In this document: positions 35,631 through 46,600 of the stretch, piece after piece
Layout of the letters: every line of letters begins with the position of its first letter
Position numbering within the stretch: the stretch's first letter is position 1
NCBI GenBank assembly: GCA_026417175.1
Contig: JAOADT010000017.1
Location: forward strand, 1 to 47,996
DNA: 47,996 nucleotides
Reading direction: 5' to 3'
Origin: Deltaproteobacteria bacterium
Lineage (GTDB): Bacteria > Desulfobacterota > Syntrophorhabdia > Syntrophorhabdales > JANXAF01
Notes under the pieces: generated by a model
Database searches by the model: none
Seen by the model: only the letters and a program-made list of their open reading frames with translations
What the model was told of the DNA's origin: nothing
Position numbers and translations under genes: made by a program

Positions 35631-37100
35631 ATGGACTTCTTAGAAAGGATAGACTGGAACGATCCAAACTGGAAGGAAATAAAAAATAGAATACTTGAGC
35701 TGGACAAAAAAATCAGAGAATCAAAAGAGATCGATTCTTTAATCAATGCGCTATCTGGGGGTTATGTTCCTGCCGGTCCCTCAGGCCTCATAACCCGTGG
35801 GGGTGAGGACGTTTTGCCGACAGGAAGGAATTTTTACTCCCTTGATCCCCTAAAAGTACCCACTCCAAGCGCTTACGAAGTTGGAAAAGCTCTCGCGGAC
35901 AAGCTTCTACGAAAATATCTTGATGAGGAAGGCCGTTACCCCGAAAATGTGGCAATTTACTGGCAGTGTTCTGACATTATGTGGGCTCAAGGAGAAGGCA
36001 TGGGACAGATTCTCTCTTTACTTGGTGTAAGACCCATCTGGCTTAGCAATGGTAGAATAAATGGTTTTGAAGTAATTCCAGTATCCAAACTTAAGAGGCC
36101 AAGAATCGATGTGACCATAAGGGTGTCGGGCATCACAAGAGACAATTTTCCCATGTGCATAGAACTCCTAGATGAAGCCATCCAGGAAGTCGCTAGACTC
36201 GATGAGCCGGAAGATTTAAATTTTGTGAGAAAACATGCGCTTGAACAACTTTCCCACAATGGGGGAGATCTCCGCTCTGCTACTTTAAGGATCTTTTGCT
36301 CTATGCCTGGTACTTACCAGGCAGGCACCCAGCTTGCGGTATACGCATCTGCATGGAAAGAAGAAAAAGATCTGGCAGAGGTTTTTCTTTACTGGAACGG
36401 ATATGCATACGGTAAAGGAATATGGGGTGAAAAAAAACACAAAGAATTGGCCAACGTCTTAAAAAGCGTTGACCTGACCTATAACAAGGTAGTTTCAGAT
36501 GAGTACGATCTTTTTGGGTGCTGTTGCTATTTCGGCGCCCATGGAGGAATAACCGTAGCTGCTAGATCTCTAAGTGGCAAAGACGTCAAGACCTATTACG
36601 GCGATACCAGAAATCCCGAACATGTGGATGTGAGAAGCCTGTCAGATGAGATAAGAAGGATTGTGAGAACTAAATTGCTAAATCCCAAATGGATAGAAGG
36701 AATGAAAAGACATGGCTACAAAGGTGCTTCTGACATTTCAAAAAGGATAGGGAGGGTATACGGCTGGGAAGCTACTACAAAAGAAGTTGACGACTGGATC
36801 TTCGATGAAATCACGAAAACTTTTCTTTTAGACGCGGAAAATCGGAGATTTTTCGAGGAGCACAATCCTTATGCCATGGAAGAGATTGCGCGAAGATTAC
36901 TTGAGGCTATGGAAAGGGGGCTTTGGAATCCGGCAGAGGATGTAAAAGAGGCACTCAAATCCTTGTATCTTGAAATCGAGGGATGGATCGAAGAGAAAAT
37001 GGGTGATACGAAAGGCCACTTTCAGGGAGGAAGCATAGATGTGATAACTAAAGAAGAAATTGAGCACTGGAAGCAGAAGATGCGGGAGGTAATGGGATGA
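35631..37100 (+). CDS. cobN: CobN-like chelatase, C-terminal portion (split gene)
   Basis: The 489-residue product matches the last third of Cob[32 protein letters not shown] near residues 45-75, [44 protein letters not shown] near 107-135, and [18 protein letters not shown] near 293-310, plus [16 protein letters not shown]. Full-length CobN is one chain of roughly 1,250-1,400 residues; here 793 plus 489 gives 1,282, so nothing seems lost. GGAGGGATAAGG before ATG 35631 is a strong ribosome binding site overlapping the first gene's stop. This looks like a stable, coupled gene fission rather than a fresh break. The end overlaps the ChlI-like gene (ATGA). Confidence 0.86.
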   Translation: MDFLERIDWNDPNWKEIKNRILELDKKIRESKEIDSLINALSGGYVPAGPSGLITRGGEDVLPTGRNFYSLDPLKVPTPSAYEVGKALADKLLRKYLDEEGRYPENVAIYWQCSDIMWAQGEGMGQILSLLGVRPIWLSNGRINGFEVIPVSKLKRPRIDVTIRVSGITRDNFPMCIELLDEAIQEVARLDEPEDLNFVRKHALEQLSHNGGDLRSATLRIFCSMPGTYQAGTQLAVYASAWKEEKDLAEVFLYWNGYAYGKGIWGEKKHKELANVLKSVDLTYNKVVSDEYDLFGCCCYFGAHGGITVAARSLSGKDVKTYYGDTRNPEHVDVRSLSDEIRRIVRTKLLNPKWIEGMKRHGYKGASDISKRIGRVYGWEATTKEVDDWIFDEITKTFLLDAENRRFFEEHNPYAMEEIARRLLEAMERGLWNPAEDVKEALKSLYLEIEGWIEEKMGDTKGHFQGGSIDVITKEEIEHWKQKMREVMG

Positions 37101-38104
37101 TATTTCCTTTTACTGCAATAGTGGACCAGGAGGAGATGAAACTTGGTCTTATTCTAAATGTTATTGACCCCACAATCGGTGGAGTCCTAATCATGGGAGA
37201 AAAGGGGACAGCAAAATCCACGACGGTCCGTGCGCTTGCAGATTTATTACCCCATCTGGACTCTGTGAAAGGCTGCCCTTTTGGTTGTGCTCCCGATGGG
37301 CCATTTTGCACCGATTGTGCCGAAAGGACCAGAAACGGAGAGATCCTGGAAACAGAGAAAAGAAAAATGAAGGTAGTTGAGCTTCCACTGGGAGTGACAG
37401 AAGATAGAGTCGTTGGAACCTTGGATGTCGAAAGGGCAATAAAGACTGGAGAAAAAAGATTTGAACCCGGAATCCTCGCGGAGGCCAATAGAAATTTTCT
37501 TTATGTAGACGAGGTGAATCTTTTAGAAGACCACATAGTGGATCTTCTTCTCGATTCTGCTGCGATGGGAGTAAACATAGTAGAAAGAGAGGGCATTTCC
37601 TTTTCACATCCCGCGCGGTTCATACTCGTCGGCACAATGAACCCAGAGGAAGGCGAATTAAGACCTCAGCTTCTTGACCGTTTTGGCCTTTGTGTTGTAG
37701 TTAACTCATTGAAGGACAAAGATTTAAGGATCCAGATACTGAAAAGAAAAAAAAGTTTCGATGATGATCCTAGAGAATTTCTGAAACAATGGCAGGAAGA
37801 GCAGGACATTCTGAGAGAAAGAATATCCAAGGCCAAAAGAATGATAAGTAACGTTCAATTAACTGAAGAGGCTTACGATTCGGTGGTTGAAATCACGTCA
37901 TCTCTGAATCTGGATGGGCATAGAGGAGATATCGTTATGCTTAAGGCTTCCCGAGCCCTTTCTGCCTTTGAAGGAAAGGATGAAGTGACAAAAGAACACA
38001 TAAAGAAGGTGGCACCTTTTGCCCTAAGACATAGGTTAAAAAGGTTACCCTTTGAGGATCCAGTAAATGTCGACTCGCTTCTTACCATCCTGGACAAAAT
38101 CTAA
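37097..38104 (+). CDS. ChlI/BchI-like AAA+ chelatase subunit
   Basis: The 335-residue AAA+ ATPase resembles magnesium-chelatase subunit I. Walker [11 protein letters not shown] is at residues 34-43, Walker [14 protein letters not shown] near 134-146, sensor/arginine region [20 protein letters not shown] near 175-194. A cysteine-bearing insert, [15 protein letters not shown] at 60-74, follows the first helix; such cysteine clusters suggest metal or Fe-S binding. It would form the hexameric motor for the CobN-type subunit. It overlaps the upstream gene by four bases and the ChlD-like gene by 38, so it is tightly coupled. Confidence 0.9.
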   Translation: MIFPFTAIVDQEEMKLGLILNVIDPTIGGVLIMGEKGTAKSTTVRALADLLPHLDSVKGCPFGCAPDGPFCTDCAERTRNGEILETEKRKMKVVELPLGVTEDRVVGTLDVERAIKTGEKRFEPGILAEANRNFLYVDEVNLLEDHIVDLLLDSAAMGVNIVEREGISFSHPARFILVGTMNPEEGELRPQLLDRFGLCVVVNSLKDKDLRIQILKRKKSFDDDPREFLKQWQEEQDILRERISKAKRMISNVQLTEEAYDSVVEITSSLNLDGHRGDIVMLKASRALSAFEGKDEVTKEHIKKVAPFALRHRLKRLPFEDPVNVDSLLTILDKI

Positions 38105-39905
38105 AATAGGTTTTTTCGATTTTGTTGGATGTGAAAGCGCGAAGCTAGGCTTGATCTTAAACGCAATAGATATGCGATCAGGTGGGATTCTGCTTTTAGG
38201 GAAAAAAGGTACAGGAAAATCCACATTACTTTCAGCATTTGGTGAGCTTTTAGGTATTTTGGGTTTAAATTTTGTCTGGCTGCCCTTGAATGTAACAGAA
38301 GATTCACTTTTGGGTTCTCTTGACCTAGAAGAAACGGTGAAGAAAGGCAAAAGAGTTTATCAAAAGGGCATACTTTCAAAAATCAATGGCGGTTTTCTTT
38401 TCGTGGAAGATATCAACCTTTTCCCGCCTTACGTACTTTCGCTCATAACCGAAACCCAGTCGAGAGGGGAACTCATCCTGGAAAGAGAAGGAATTGAACT
38501 TAGGGAGCCATGTAATTTTGTTATCTGTGCCACTATGAATCCAGAAGAAGGGGAGCTTTCGCCGCACATTATGGATCGATTCGGAATGTGCGCATTCCTC
38601 GATGGAGCAAAAGACAAGGACAGAAGAAAAGAGATTCTCAGAACAAATCTCCTTGATTTCCATAAGAAGGAAGACCTTTTTCACCTGGTTAAAAAGATAA
38701 ATTTATCTAAGGATCTATTAAGGAACATCAAGACACTGGGGGATACGGTCTCATACATAGCCGATTTGGTTCTATCCCATAATGTGGAAGGGCACAGGGC
38801 GGACTTGTTTCTCCTTTATGCTTCCTTGGCTTATGCTGCCTATTGTGGCGAAAGCGAGCTTATGCCTCATCACGTGGATGCAATAAGCGAGCTTGTCTTA
38901 ACTCACAGGTCTCAAAAAAAAGAAAAGACACAAGATGAAAAACCTCATGATACTCAGAACCAAGAACTACAAAACAATATGCAAAAAAATAGCGGTTCCA
39001 AAAGCTCAGAGGGACTGCACATGGCTAAAATGGAAACTCAAAACAAAAAGGAATCTTCCACTAAAGAGGAAATTTTTCCCGTTGGAGAACGCTTTAGAAT
39101 CAGAAGGTTTATTCTAAAAAAGGATCGGATTTCCAGAAAAGCCAAAGGCAGAAGAACTAGAACCAAGTTGAAGGACAAAGGTGGAAGGTATATAAGAAGC
39201 CTGATGAGAAAAAAAGAAGAGATAGCCATAGATGCAACAATACGTGCGGCAGCACCTTTTCAGAAATTAAGGGGCACAAAGGAGTTTCTTATAATCACTG
39301 ACGATGATATAAGGTACAAGGAAAAGGAAAAAAAGATGCGCCATCTGGTAATATTTCTTGTTGACGGATCAGGCTCAATGGGAGTTGAAAAAAGAATGAT
39401 TGCCACAAAAGGAGCCATATTATCTTTACTTACAGATTGCTACCAAAAGAGGGACAAAGTATCGATGATACTGTTCAGGAAAGACAGGGCAGAAATTGTT
39501 CTACCCCCCACATCTTCGTACGATTTCGCTTTAAAGAAACTCAATGACATCCCAACAGGAGGAAAAACCCCTCTTGCGGCAGGTCTTTTAGAAACCTTAA
39601 AGCTCATAAAAAGGTCAAAGTTTAAAGAGCCTCACTGTCGATTTTTTACTTTGTTGCTCACAGACGGAAAGGCAAATGTGCCATTAAGTGATAGACCTGT
39701 TCTCGAAGAGCTAAAAGAGCTCTGTTTTTATATGCGAAAGCTCCCCGAGACTGATTACGTAGTTGTTGACACTGAGAAAAAAAATGGCCTTCTTCAAATG
39801 GGACTAGCAAAAAATATCGCAGACTGGCTTGGCGCGGGTTACTATTCTTTGGACACACTGAAAGCGGAATCTCTTATAAGTTTTGTTCCGCCATTAATGG
39901 TATGA
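38067..39905 (+). CDS. ChlD/BchD-like chelatase subunit (AAA+ and VWA domains)
   Basis: The 612-residue product has an N-terminal AAA+ domain ([10 protein letters not shown] near residues 47-56; [21 protein letters not shown] near 152-172), a Lys/Glu/Gln-rich linker (about 285-350), and a C-terminal VWA domain whose MIDAS motif DGSGSMG begins near 432. Unlike many ChlD proteins it keeps an intact Walker A. Subunit D bridges the I-type motor and the large chelatase. ATG 38067 lies inside the end of the ChlI-like gene. It is last in the operon; 116 bases separate it from the convergent binding-protein gene. Confidence 0.9.
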   Translation: MSTRFLPSWTKSKIGFFDFVGCESAKLGLILNAIDMRSGGILLLGKKGTGKSTLLSAFGELLGILGLNFVWLPLNVTEDSLLGSLDLEETVKKGKRVYQKGILSKINGGFLFVEDINLFPPYVLSLITETQSRGELILEREGIELREPCNFVICATMNPEEGELSPHIMDRFGMCAFLDGAKDKDRRKEILRTNLLDFHKKEDLFHLVKKINLSKDLLRNIKTLGDTVSYIADLVLSHNVEGHRADLFLLYASLAYAAYCGESELMPHHVDAISELVLTHRSQKKEKTQDEKPHDTQNQELQNNMQKNSGSKSSEGLHMAKMETQNKKESSTKEEIFPVGERFRIRRFILKKDRISRKAKGRRTRTKLKDKGGRYIRSLMRKKEEIAIDATIRAAAPFQKLRGTKEFLIITDDDIRYKEKEKKMRHLVIFLVDGSGSMGVEKRMIATKGAILSLLTDCYQKRDKVSMILFRKDRAEIVLPPTSSYDFALKKLNDIPTGGKTPLAAGLLETLKLIKRSKFKEPHCRFFTLLLTDGKANVPLSDRPVLEELKELCFYMRKLPETDYVVVDTEKKNGLLQMGLAKNIADWLGAGYYSLDTLKAESLISFVPPLMV

Positions 39906-40021
39906 TCAAAGTAAGGCAGTTCCGAATCTTCTCGTTCATGTAATGGGAAAAAACTGAACATCGGGTAAGATTTTTTAAGCTCAAATGCTATGGTAGCTCC
40001 GGATTTTAAAATATTTCCCTC

Positions 40022-41023
40022 TCAGTCTGAGGTCGGTTCAAAATGGATCCCGTAGAATTTTTTAAAAAAGATCTGAGTCTTTTTTAGCCAATCAATTTTC
40101 AAATCTGGATGAAATTTGGATGCATGCCAGGCTAAAAGCAGAACAACCCGGGGAGTAAAGAGACCTGTGATCTTGTAGGAATACTTGTAAACCCTTTTCT
40201 CTTTCACCGCATTTACGTGCCTGAGTTGCCACATCTTTATTATATCACTTGAGCCGTACGGGGCTGTTCCCACTATGGTTATTACGTCTGGATTCCAGGA
40301 TACTAGTTTCTCCACCGATACCTCTCCAACAAATGTTTTTATCTCCGATGCCACATTTATCCCACCGGCTTTTAATATTATGTCCTGGTCTCTCCATGTA
40401 CTTCCTAAAACGAGAGTAGGTCTCTGAGAAAGCATAACTGCTTTTGGTCGCTTATTTTTGGGAACTGATGCCACTTTGGAGTCTATCTCGGCCTGGATCC
40501 TCTTCATGTGGGTTATGAGAGCCTGTGCCTTTTCTTCTTTTTGGAATATTTTCCCTAAAACCTCAATAGAGTAATAGTTCTCATCTAAGCTCTCTAAATG
40601 GAGCAAAACAACAGGAATCTTGTGATTCTCTAAGGCAGCAATTTGCTCTTTGGCCATGCCGAATGGATGTTCTGGCCCGATACCGATTAGAAGATCGGGC
40701 TTCAATGCAACTATCTTTTCAATATCAAGATTTCTCAGATCTTGTGCAACAATCGGTAAACTCTTTAGCTCCTTTATGACTTCGGGATAAAAAGGGTTGT
40801 CCATCATATTCTTACTTATAGCCACGACTTTTTTAATTTCCCCAAGTATATATATTGTTTCTATACACGTGCCCGTAAGAACAACCACTCTACTTACTTC
40901 ATCTGGAACACAGATGCGTCTTCCCTCAGTGTCTACTATTTCTCTCGAGTGAACATGCCAGGTACAAAGATATAGGCTAATAGAGAAATAAAAAAGTAGT
41001 GATAAAAACGATTTATTGCCCAC
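40022..41023 (-). CDS. Second periplasmic metal-chelate binding protein
   Basis: The 333-residue BtuF/FepB-like protein has a signal peptide (about 1-26), REIVDTEGRRICVPDEVSRVVVL at the mature start, IEKIVALKPDLLIGIGPEHP near 103 and VEKLVSWNPDVITIVG near 238. It parallels the binding protein at 30477 in length and layout but is clearly divergent in sequence. It follows the second TonB receptor by 9 bases, making a two-gene minus-strand unit that converges on the chelatase operon. It lacks its own permease and ATPase here, so it may share the ABC transporter encoded at 31465-33236. Confidence 0.86.
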   Translation of the reverse strand: MGNKSFLSLLFYFSISLYLCTWHVHSREIVDTEGRRICVPDEVSRVVVLTGTCIETIYILGEIKKVVAISKNMMDNPFYPEVIKELKSLPIVAQDLRNLDIEKIVALKPDLLIGIGPEHPFGMAKEQIAALENHKIPVVLLHLESLDENYYSIEVLGKIFQKEEKAQALITHMKRIQAEIDSKVASVPKNKRPKAVMLSQRPTLVLGSTWRDQDIILKAGGINVASEIKTFVGEVSVEKLVSWNPDVITIVGTAPYGSSDIIKMWQLRHVNAVKEKRVYKYSYKITGLFTPRVVLLLAWHASKFHPDLKIDWLKKTQIFFKKFYGIHFEPTSD

Positions 41024-41032
41024 TTCTGCTAT

Positions 41033-43120
41033 CTAAAAATTATATTTCAATGCTGCATTGAATTGGATACTCCTTCCAGGATGAATATAAACAAATTCGG
41101 TCTCATATTTCTGATTATTGAGGTTTTCCCCAGACAAAGAGAGCGTGAGTACCTTGCTTTTACCTATTTTAAAGTCTTTCCATATTTTGGCATCTAAGAC
41201 AGCGTATTTTCTCATGTGGTAGTAAGGTAAGGGGGTGTTTTCATCGTCGTAATACCTTTCATCTGAAAATCTGAGGGCCAAACGACCGTTTATTAACTTA
41301 GGATTCGTGTATAAAAAACCAACTGTCCCCCAGTAATCAGGCGAGTTCCTAAGCTCGTTACCCTTAAGAGTAGGATCTTTGGTAATTTCAGAATCATTTA
41401 GGGTGAAACTCAAAAACAGTTTTATTTGTTCGTTCAATCTTTGGTCAATGCCCAGCTCTAGTCCGCGTATTCGTGCCCCAGCTAAATTCAGCGTTCTCAC
41501 TATGTTTACCCCCTGGATGGTAGGATGAGGATCGTATCTATAGGATACTGCGTCGCTTATCTCTCCGTAATATCCGCAAAGACTAAGGTACGTTCCGTAT
41601 CTACTTAGGTTAAGCTCAAAACCTCCGTCAACCATCCAGGTTTTCTCTGGTTTCAAACCCGGGTTTGCTTCCCGCCAAGTGCTTCCTGTTCTGGTGTTCT
41701 GGAACAACCAAACGGGCAATCCAGGCCAGAATCCTGTGCCTGCTGATGCTTTAACCGATAGCGAATCGGAAAATTTGTATCTTAGCCCGCCTCTAAAAGT
41801 GGTTCTTTCCTTACTTATGGAATCAGGATGTTGAGGCGTAGATAAAAGATCGAATATATCATGGTACTTCCATTCATCATGCCTTATTCCCAAAAGGATG
41901 TTAAGTCTGTCGTCCAAAAAGGAAGATTGGTTCTGGATGTAAATGGCCCACTGATCCGTTGTATACTCGGATTCGCTATTCACGGCCTTTGTAATTCTAC
42001 TTTCGACCCACCTCTTTTCTTTGTCCCGCATCCAAAACAACCCCAACGTGAAAATGGAATTTTTTCGAAGGCTTATATCAAGCTGAGCTTCGAAGGGATA
42101 TCTTTTTTGTTTCCACATACTTGCCGTTGTGGGACTGTGGTTCCAACCAACCAAGTTGCCAGCTTGAATGATTGCTCCTCTGTTATCATATGGTCCGGGT
42201 CTGTCTAAGTGTTGGTAACCCATTGTTAAAGTAAGTTTCGCGTAATCTTCTATGTTTTTGTAGAAGCGAATGTTTCCTATTCCCTGTTCTCCATTTCTGA
42301 GCCACACCCTATTTGGTCTACCACCATCGAGAAAAAGTCTCTGTAAATTATATCCCAGCCAGAAGCCTTCTCCTTTTTCATTATCCCATCCGAGTTTAAA
42401 AGCGTAATGGCTATTTTCGTAATCATTTCTTTTCAATGATGCATAGCTTAGCCATCCGGTTTTCCCATACTTGTAAAGTCTCCATACGACGGGCAGAGGG
42501 TTCATCCTGTATCCATCCGAATAATCACCGGAGTAAGAGAAATAAAAATTGACATTCTGGCGCTTATCACCTAACTCAATGTGCGGTCTAAAAGTGTTCC
42601 TGGATCCGTAGCCCATCTCGATTTTCATCCCTTTTATATCCTCTCCTGTTTTTGTTATAAGATTTACAACACCACCCATTGCATTTGCTCCGTAAACGGC
42701 AGAAGAGGGGCCCAGCAAGACTTCGGTTCTTTTTAAGTCATGGTTGTTGACCACAGTGGACAAAAATGGAGTAACCGGAACCCCATCAACGAGGAACCCG
42801 GTCCGCCCTATAAAATATCCCGTACCCCTTAAGTGAACCCAAGGAGGACCCCAGGGAAAGTACTGGCCGGCATGGACACCTGGCAAATCTTTGATTAGCT
42901 CTCCGTAGTTGGATACATAATAGTTCGGTTGAATTTCTATCTCTTTTTGGTCAATGACGTGTAGGCTTGCCGGAACTTGAGATAAAGGTAGGCTGGTCTT
43001 TGTAGCAGTCACAACAACCTCCTCAAGGCGAACGGGCTCCTTAGGTTCAGCACCTAAAGTGAGTGAAATGTGTGCAAAAAAGAAAATAAATAGAACCGTA
43101 CTGGCAAGGACTTTCTTCAT
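41033..43120 (-). CDS. TonB-dependent outer-membrane receptor (second)
   Basis: The 695-residue receptor has a signal peptide (first ~23 residues, ending LTLGAEP), a TonB-box-like EVVVTATKT near residue 35, plug motifs (LIKDLPGVHAGQYFPWGP, VHLRGTGYFIGRTGFLVDG, TEVLLGPSSAVYGANAMGG), and a barrel ending SIQFNAALKYNF. It differs from the receptor at 28294 in barrel sequence, which suggests a different form of ligand for a shared pathway. ATG 43120 follows GGGAGGAGAAAG. A good promoter lies upstream at 43168-43196. Confidence 0.92.
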   Translation of the reverse strand: MKKVLASTVLFIFFFAHISLTLGAEPKEPVRLEEVVVTATKTSLPLSQVPASLHVIDQKEIEIQPNYYVSNYGELIKDLPGVHAGQYFPWGPPWVHLRGTGYFIGRTGFLVDGVPVTPFLSTVVNNHDLKRTEVLLGPSSAVYGANAMGGVVNLITKTGEDIKGMKIEMGYGSRNTFRPHIELGDKRQNVNFYFSYSGDYSDGYRMNPLPVVWRLYKYGKTGWLSYASLKRNDYENSHYAFKLGWDNEKGEGFWLGYNLQRLFLDGGRPNRVWLRNGEQGIGNIRFYKNIEDYAKLTLTMGYQHLDRPGPYDNRGAIIQAGNLVGWNHSPTTASMWKQKRYPFEAQLDISLRKNSIFTLGLFWMRDKEKRWVESRITKAVNSESEYTTDQWAIYIQNQSSFLDDRLNILLGIRHDEWKYHDIFDLLSTPQHPDSISKERTTFRGGLRYKFSDSLSVKASAGTGFWPGLPVWLFQNTRTGSTWREANPGLKPEKTWMVDGGFELNLSRYGTYLSLCGYYGEISDAVSYRYDPHPTIQGVNIVRTLNLAGARIRGLELGIDQRLNEQIKLFLSFTLNDSEITKDPTLKGNELRNSPDYWGTVGFLYTNPKLINGRLALRFSDERYYDDENTPLPYYHMRKYAVLDAKIWKDFKIGKSKVLTLSLSGENLNNQKYETEFVYIHPGRSIQFNAALKYNF

Positions 43121-43167
43121 CTTTCTCCTCCCGTCTGGTTGGGTATCGTGTTACTTTTGCAAATTCT

Positions 43168-43196
43168 ATATTATTCAAACTCGAAGTTGCAGTCAA
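43168..43196 (-). promoter_or_regulatory. Promoter of the second TonB receptor unit
   Basis: On the minus strand TTGACT (43196-43191) and TAATAT (43173-43168) are exactly 17 bases apart, 48 bases before the ATG. The inverted repeat found at the first TonB promoter is not repeated here, so the two units may not share a repressor. Confidence 0.6.
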
Positions 43197-43641
43197 GAAA
43201 ATTCTCGATAGCGAACGACGATAGTATCTTTTTATTAAAAATAACCCCAAGCCGCTCCTTGCACGAAAAACATTTGAGCTCCTATACAATCTCTTAATCC
43301 GCGGTCATAGTTGGTAATTCTGATTCGGTTTTCTTAGTTTGAAAACGCTGATGGTACAGTTAGTTTTTTATATGTTTAGTTCTCACGTTAGGCAGTCTAT
43401 CGATGTTTCCCAGATGAAAAGTTTAAAAAACGTTTTTTGATAATTTGTTCTTAGATGGGAGCATCGAGAGGAAAAAGGAGCTTGACCGTCCTTTGATGGC
43501 ATTGTAGTATTTACTATGGTTACTTAATTCCCGTTTGGCCGAGGGGGATTATGGTTTTAGGCAGATCCGACGTACTAATTCCAGAACCAATCAATTAGAA
43601 AATATGCACCTTAGAATCGGAGTTCTAAATAAGTAGTAACC
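43197..43641. other. Intergenic region between the receptor and the defence genes
   Basis: About 440 bases with no credible gene. It includes a 14-base palindrome AAAAAACGTTTTTT at 43425-43438 and the promoter described separately. The base and codon style changes across this gap, so it may contain the boundary of an inserted segment; no direct repeats or attachment site were recognised. Confidence 0.4.
43482..43510 (+). promoter_or_regulatory. Candidate promoter for the helicase/methylase genes
   Basis: TTGACC at 43482-43487 and TAGTAT at 43505-43510 with a 17-base spacer. The leader to the ATG at 43642 would be about 125 bases. No ribosome binding site stands directly before that ATG. Confidence 0.4.
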
Positions 43642-46600
43642 ATGCCAACTATTTACGATAATCTAGAACAAAACTTATTGGACGGACTCAAAATGGCTTT
43701 GGAAGATGCGGTTTCCGCCAGTATTTGTGTGGCATATTTTCATTTACGTGGCTGGAAAGAACTTGCAGATCTTATAGAGGACTTTTCCGGCCAAGGCGAT
43801 TCATCTTGCCGCATCTTGGTGGGTATGCATCGACCACCTGAAGAGGCGATGCGCGAAATACAGGGAGTACTTCCTCGGCCGGGTATTGATGGAGCTCGGT
43901 TATTCCAGCTTAAGCGTCAAATTACAGAAAGCTTTAAACATCAACTCGAATTCGGAGTTCCCTCAGCAGAAGCAGAAATGACACTTCGGAAGCTTTTTAA
44001 GCAACTGCGTTCCGGCAAAGTTCGGGTGAAATCGTATCTTCGCCATCCCCTTCACGCAAAGCTATATCTGATTCAACGGAAAGACCCTATAGCTCCGCTC
44101 ATCGCTTTTTTGGGTAGTAGCAATTTGACCTATCCCGGTCTTACCGGACAGGGTGAACTTAATGTGGATGTCGTAGACCAGGATGCAGCAAACAAGCTTC
44201 TTTTATGGTTTGAGAAATTTTGGAATGATCAATTCGCTATTGACCTCACAGAGGAGCTTGCTCAGCTCATAGAGCAAAGCTGGGTCTTGCAAGAAAATGT
44301 GCGTCCCTACCTCGTCTATTTGAAAATGGCTTATTACTTAAGCCAAGAGGCTCGCCAGGGCGAGCGGGAGTTCAAGCTTCCAAAAATCTTCGAAAAGAAA
44401 GGTACACCGCTTTTAGATTTTCAAACAAAAGCTGTGTCCCTGGCAGCCCATCATCTATATCGTCGAGGAGGAGCATTGCTCGGAGATGTGGTAGGACTTG
44501 GCAAGACGTTCATGGCCATTGCCATAGCACGCATTCTTCAAGAGGATGATAATTCGAATACACTCATCATTTGTCCCCCTAAACTCAAGCAAATGTGGGA
44601 ATGGTATGTGGAGCAGTATGAGATTCTCGGGAAAGTCCTTTCGCTTGGGGAGGTTATCGATACACTGCCATACCTTCCTCGATTCCGGCTTCTGATCATC
44701 GATGAAAGCCATAATTTTAGGAATCGCGAAGGAAAACGTTACCGAGCGATTCAGGAATACATCGAGCTTAACGAACCGCGTGTCCTGCTCCTTACAGCAA
44801 CTCCTTATAACAAACATTTTGAAGATCTAAGCAACCAGCTACGCCTTTTTCTGGACGAAGATCAGGATCTGAAAATACGCCCCGAGCGTTTTTTTCGTCA
44901 ATGGATCGAGCAAGGAAAAACTGAGTGGGACTTTCGTGCCCAATATCAGACTTTGCCCACCTCCCTTAGGGCTTTTGAGAAAAGTACATATCCCGAAGAC
45001 TGGCGCGATCTTATGAGGCTTTTTTTGGTACGAAGGACACGCCATTTTATTATGCGACATTACGCTCGGTTCGATGAGTCAAAGAGACGTTATTACGTAA
45101 TGCTAAATAATGAGCCTTTTTATTTTCCGGTTCGCAAGCCACGGACAGTAACGTTTTTTACTGATAAAAATAATCCTGAAGACCAGTACTCAAAACTTTT
45201 CAGCGAAAGGGTCGTTCAAGTTATCGAAACGCTTAACCTTCCAAGATATGGACTAGCCCGCTACCTCATTGATGGTGCTGAGCAAAAGGCCAACACAGAA
45301 GAAAAACGTGTTATAGCAAACCTTACACGGGCCGGTCGCCGACTTATTGGTTTTTGTAGGACTAACCTCTTCAAGAGGCTAGAGTCTAGCGGACATAGTT
45401 TCATACTCTCCCTTAAAAGGCACATCCTGCGCAACCTTGTGGTACTTTACGCATTAGAAAAAGGTAGGGACATTCCGATTGGTTTACAAAACGTTGTCTT
45501 TATGGATACAGCGGTGTCTGATGAAGATACTGAGGTTTTAGATGAGGAACTTGAAAACCTGAAACCCGAAATAGAGACCACCCCACTTTTGTCATCGAGC
45601 TTAAGCTTGCTCAATAAGGAAGCAGAAAAAGTCTATGAGTTATACTCCTCTCCTTCTTACCGTTTGCGCTTTCAATGGCTAGGAAGTAGGTTCTTTACAA
45701 CCACTTTAAAAGATCATCTAAGGGAAGACATAGAGGCTTTGATCAACATATTACAAGAGGTTGGCGACTGGCGACCGGAATCAGACGAAAAGCTTAAAAA
45801 ACTTTATGATCTTATAACGTCTTCCCATCCTGAAGAAAAGCTTCTTGTCTTCACTCAGTTTGCAGATACTGCCCGATACTTAGGAGAAGAACTTAAGAAG
45901 AGAAATATCCAAGACTTTGATATTGTGACTTCTGGAAATGCAGATCCGGTCGGATTAGCCCGGCGTTTCAGTCCTCAGACAAATGGTGGACTACGTCCGG
46001 GTGAAACAGAGCTACGGATCCTCATTGCTACAGACGTTCTCGCCGAAGGACAAAATCTCCAAGATTGCCACATTGTTGTAAACTACGATCTTCCCTGGGC
46101 TATTATCCGCCTAATTCAGCGGGCAGGGCGTGTAGACCGCATTGGACAGAGGCACGATACGATCCTTGTTTATTCTTTTTTGCCTGCAGAAGGGGTTGAA
46201 CGCGTAATCCGTCTCCGTAAGCGGCTTTTTGAGCGCCTAAAGATGAACCAAGAAGTAATAGGAACTGACGAATCTTTCTTCGGAGAGGAAGCGGCAGCTC
46301 GATTGCGTGATCTCTATACGGAAAAAGCCGGGGTCTTAGATGACGACGAAGGCGATGAGGATATAGACCTCTCAAGTCTGGCGTTGCAGGTATGGACAAG
46401 TGCTCTGGAAGCAGACCGTAAAGCAGCGCTTTCTTTGCCTCAGCTTGTTTCTACAACAGCCCCTGTTGAGGGTGAGCGATTTCCAGGTATGATCGCATAT
46501 CTTAGCTTTCCTGACGGCACAGACGCTTTGGTGCAGGTGGATGAAAATGGAGAGCTTATCTCGCAGTCCCTTTCGGCCATCTTTCAAGCAGCAGCTTGCG

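Noticed and set aside
37097-39905. Magnesium chelatase for bacteriochlorophyll.
   Set aside because: The large subunit here is CobN-like with TonB and ABC import genes, and no bch/chl or photosystem genes are nearby; the I and D subunits alone do not indicate photosynthesis.
43425-43438. Perfect 14-base palindrome AAAAAACGTTTTTT.
   Set aside because: It is simple-sequence A and T runs in an AT-rich gap, with no promoter or second copy nearby, so chance is sufficient.
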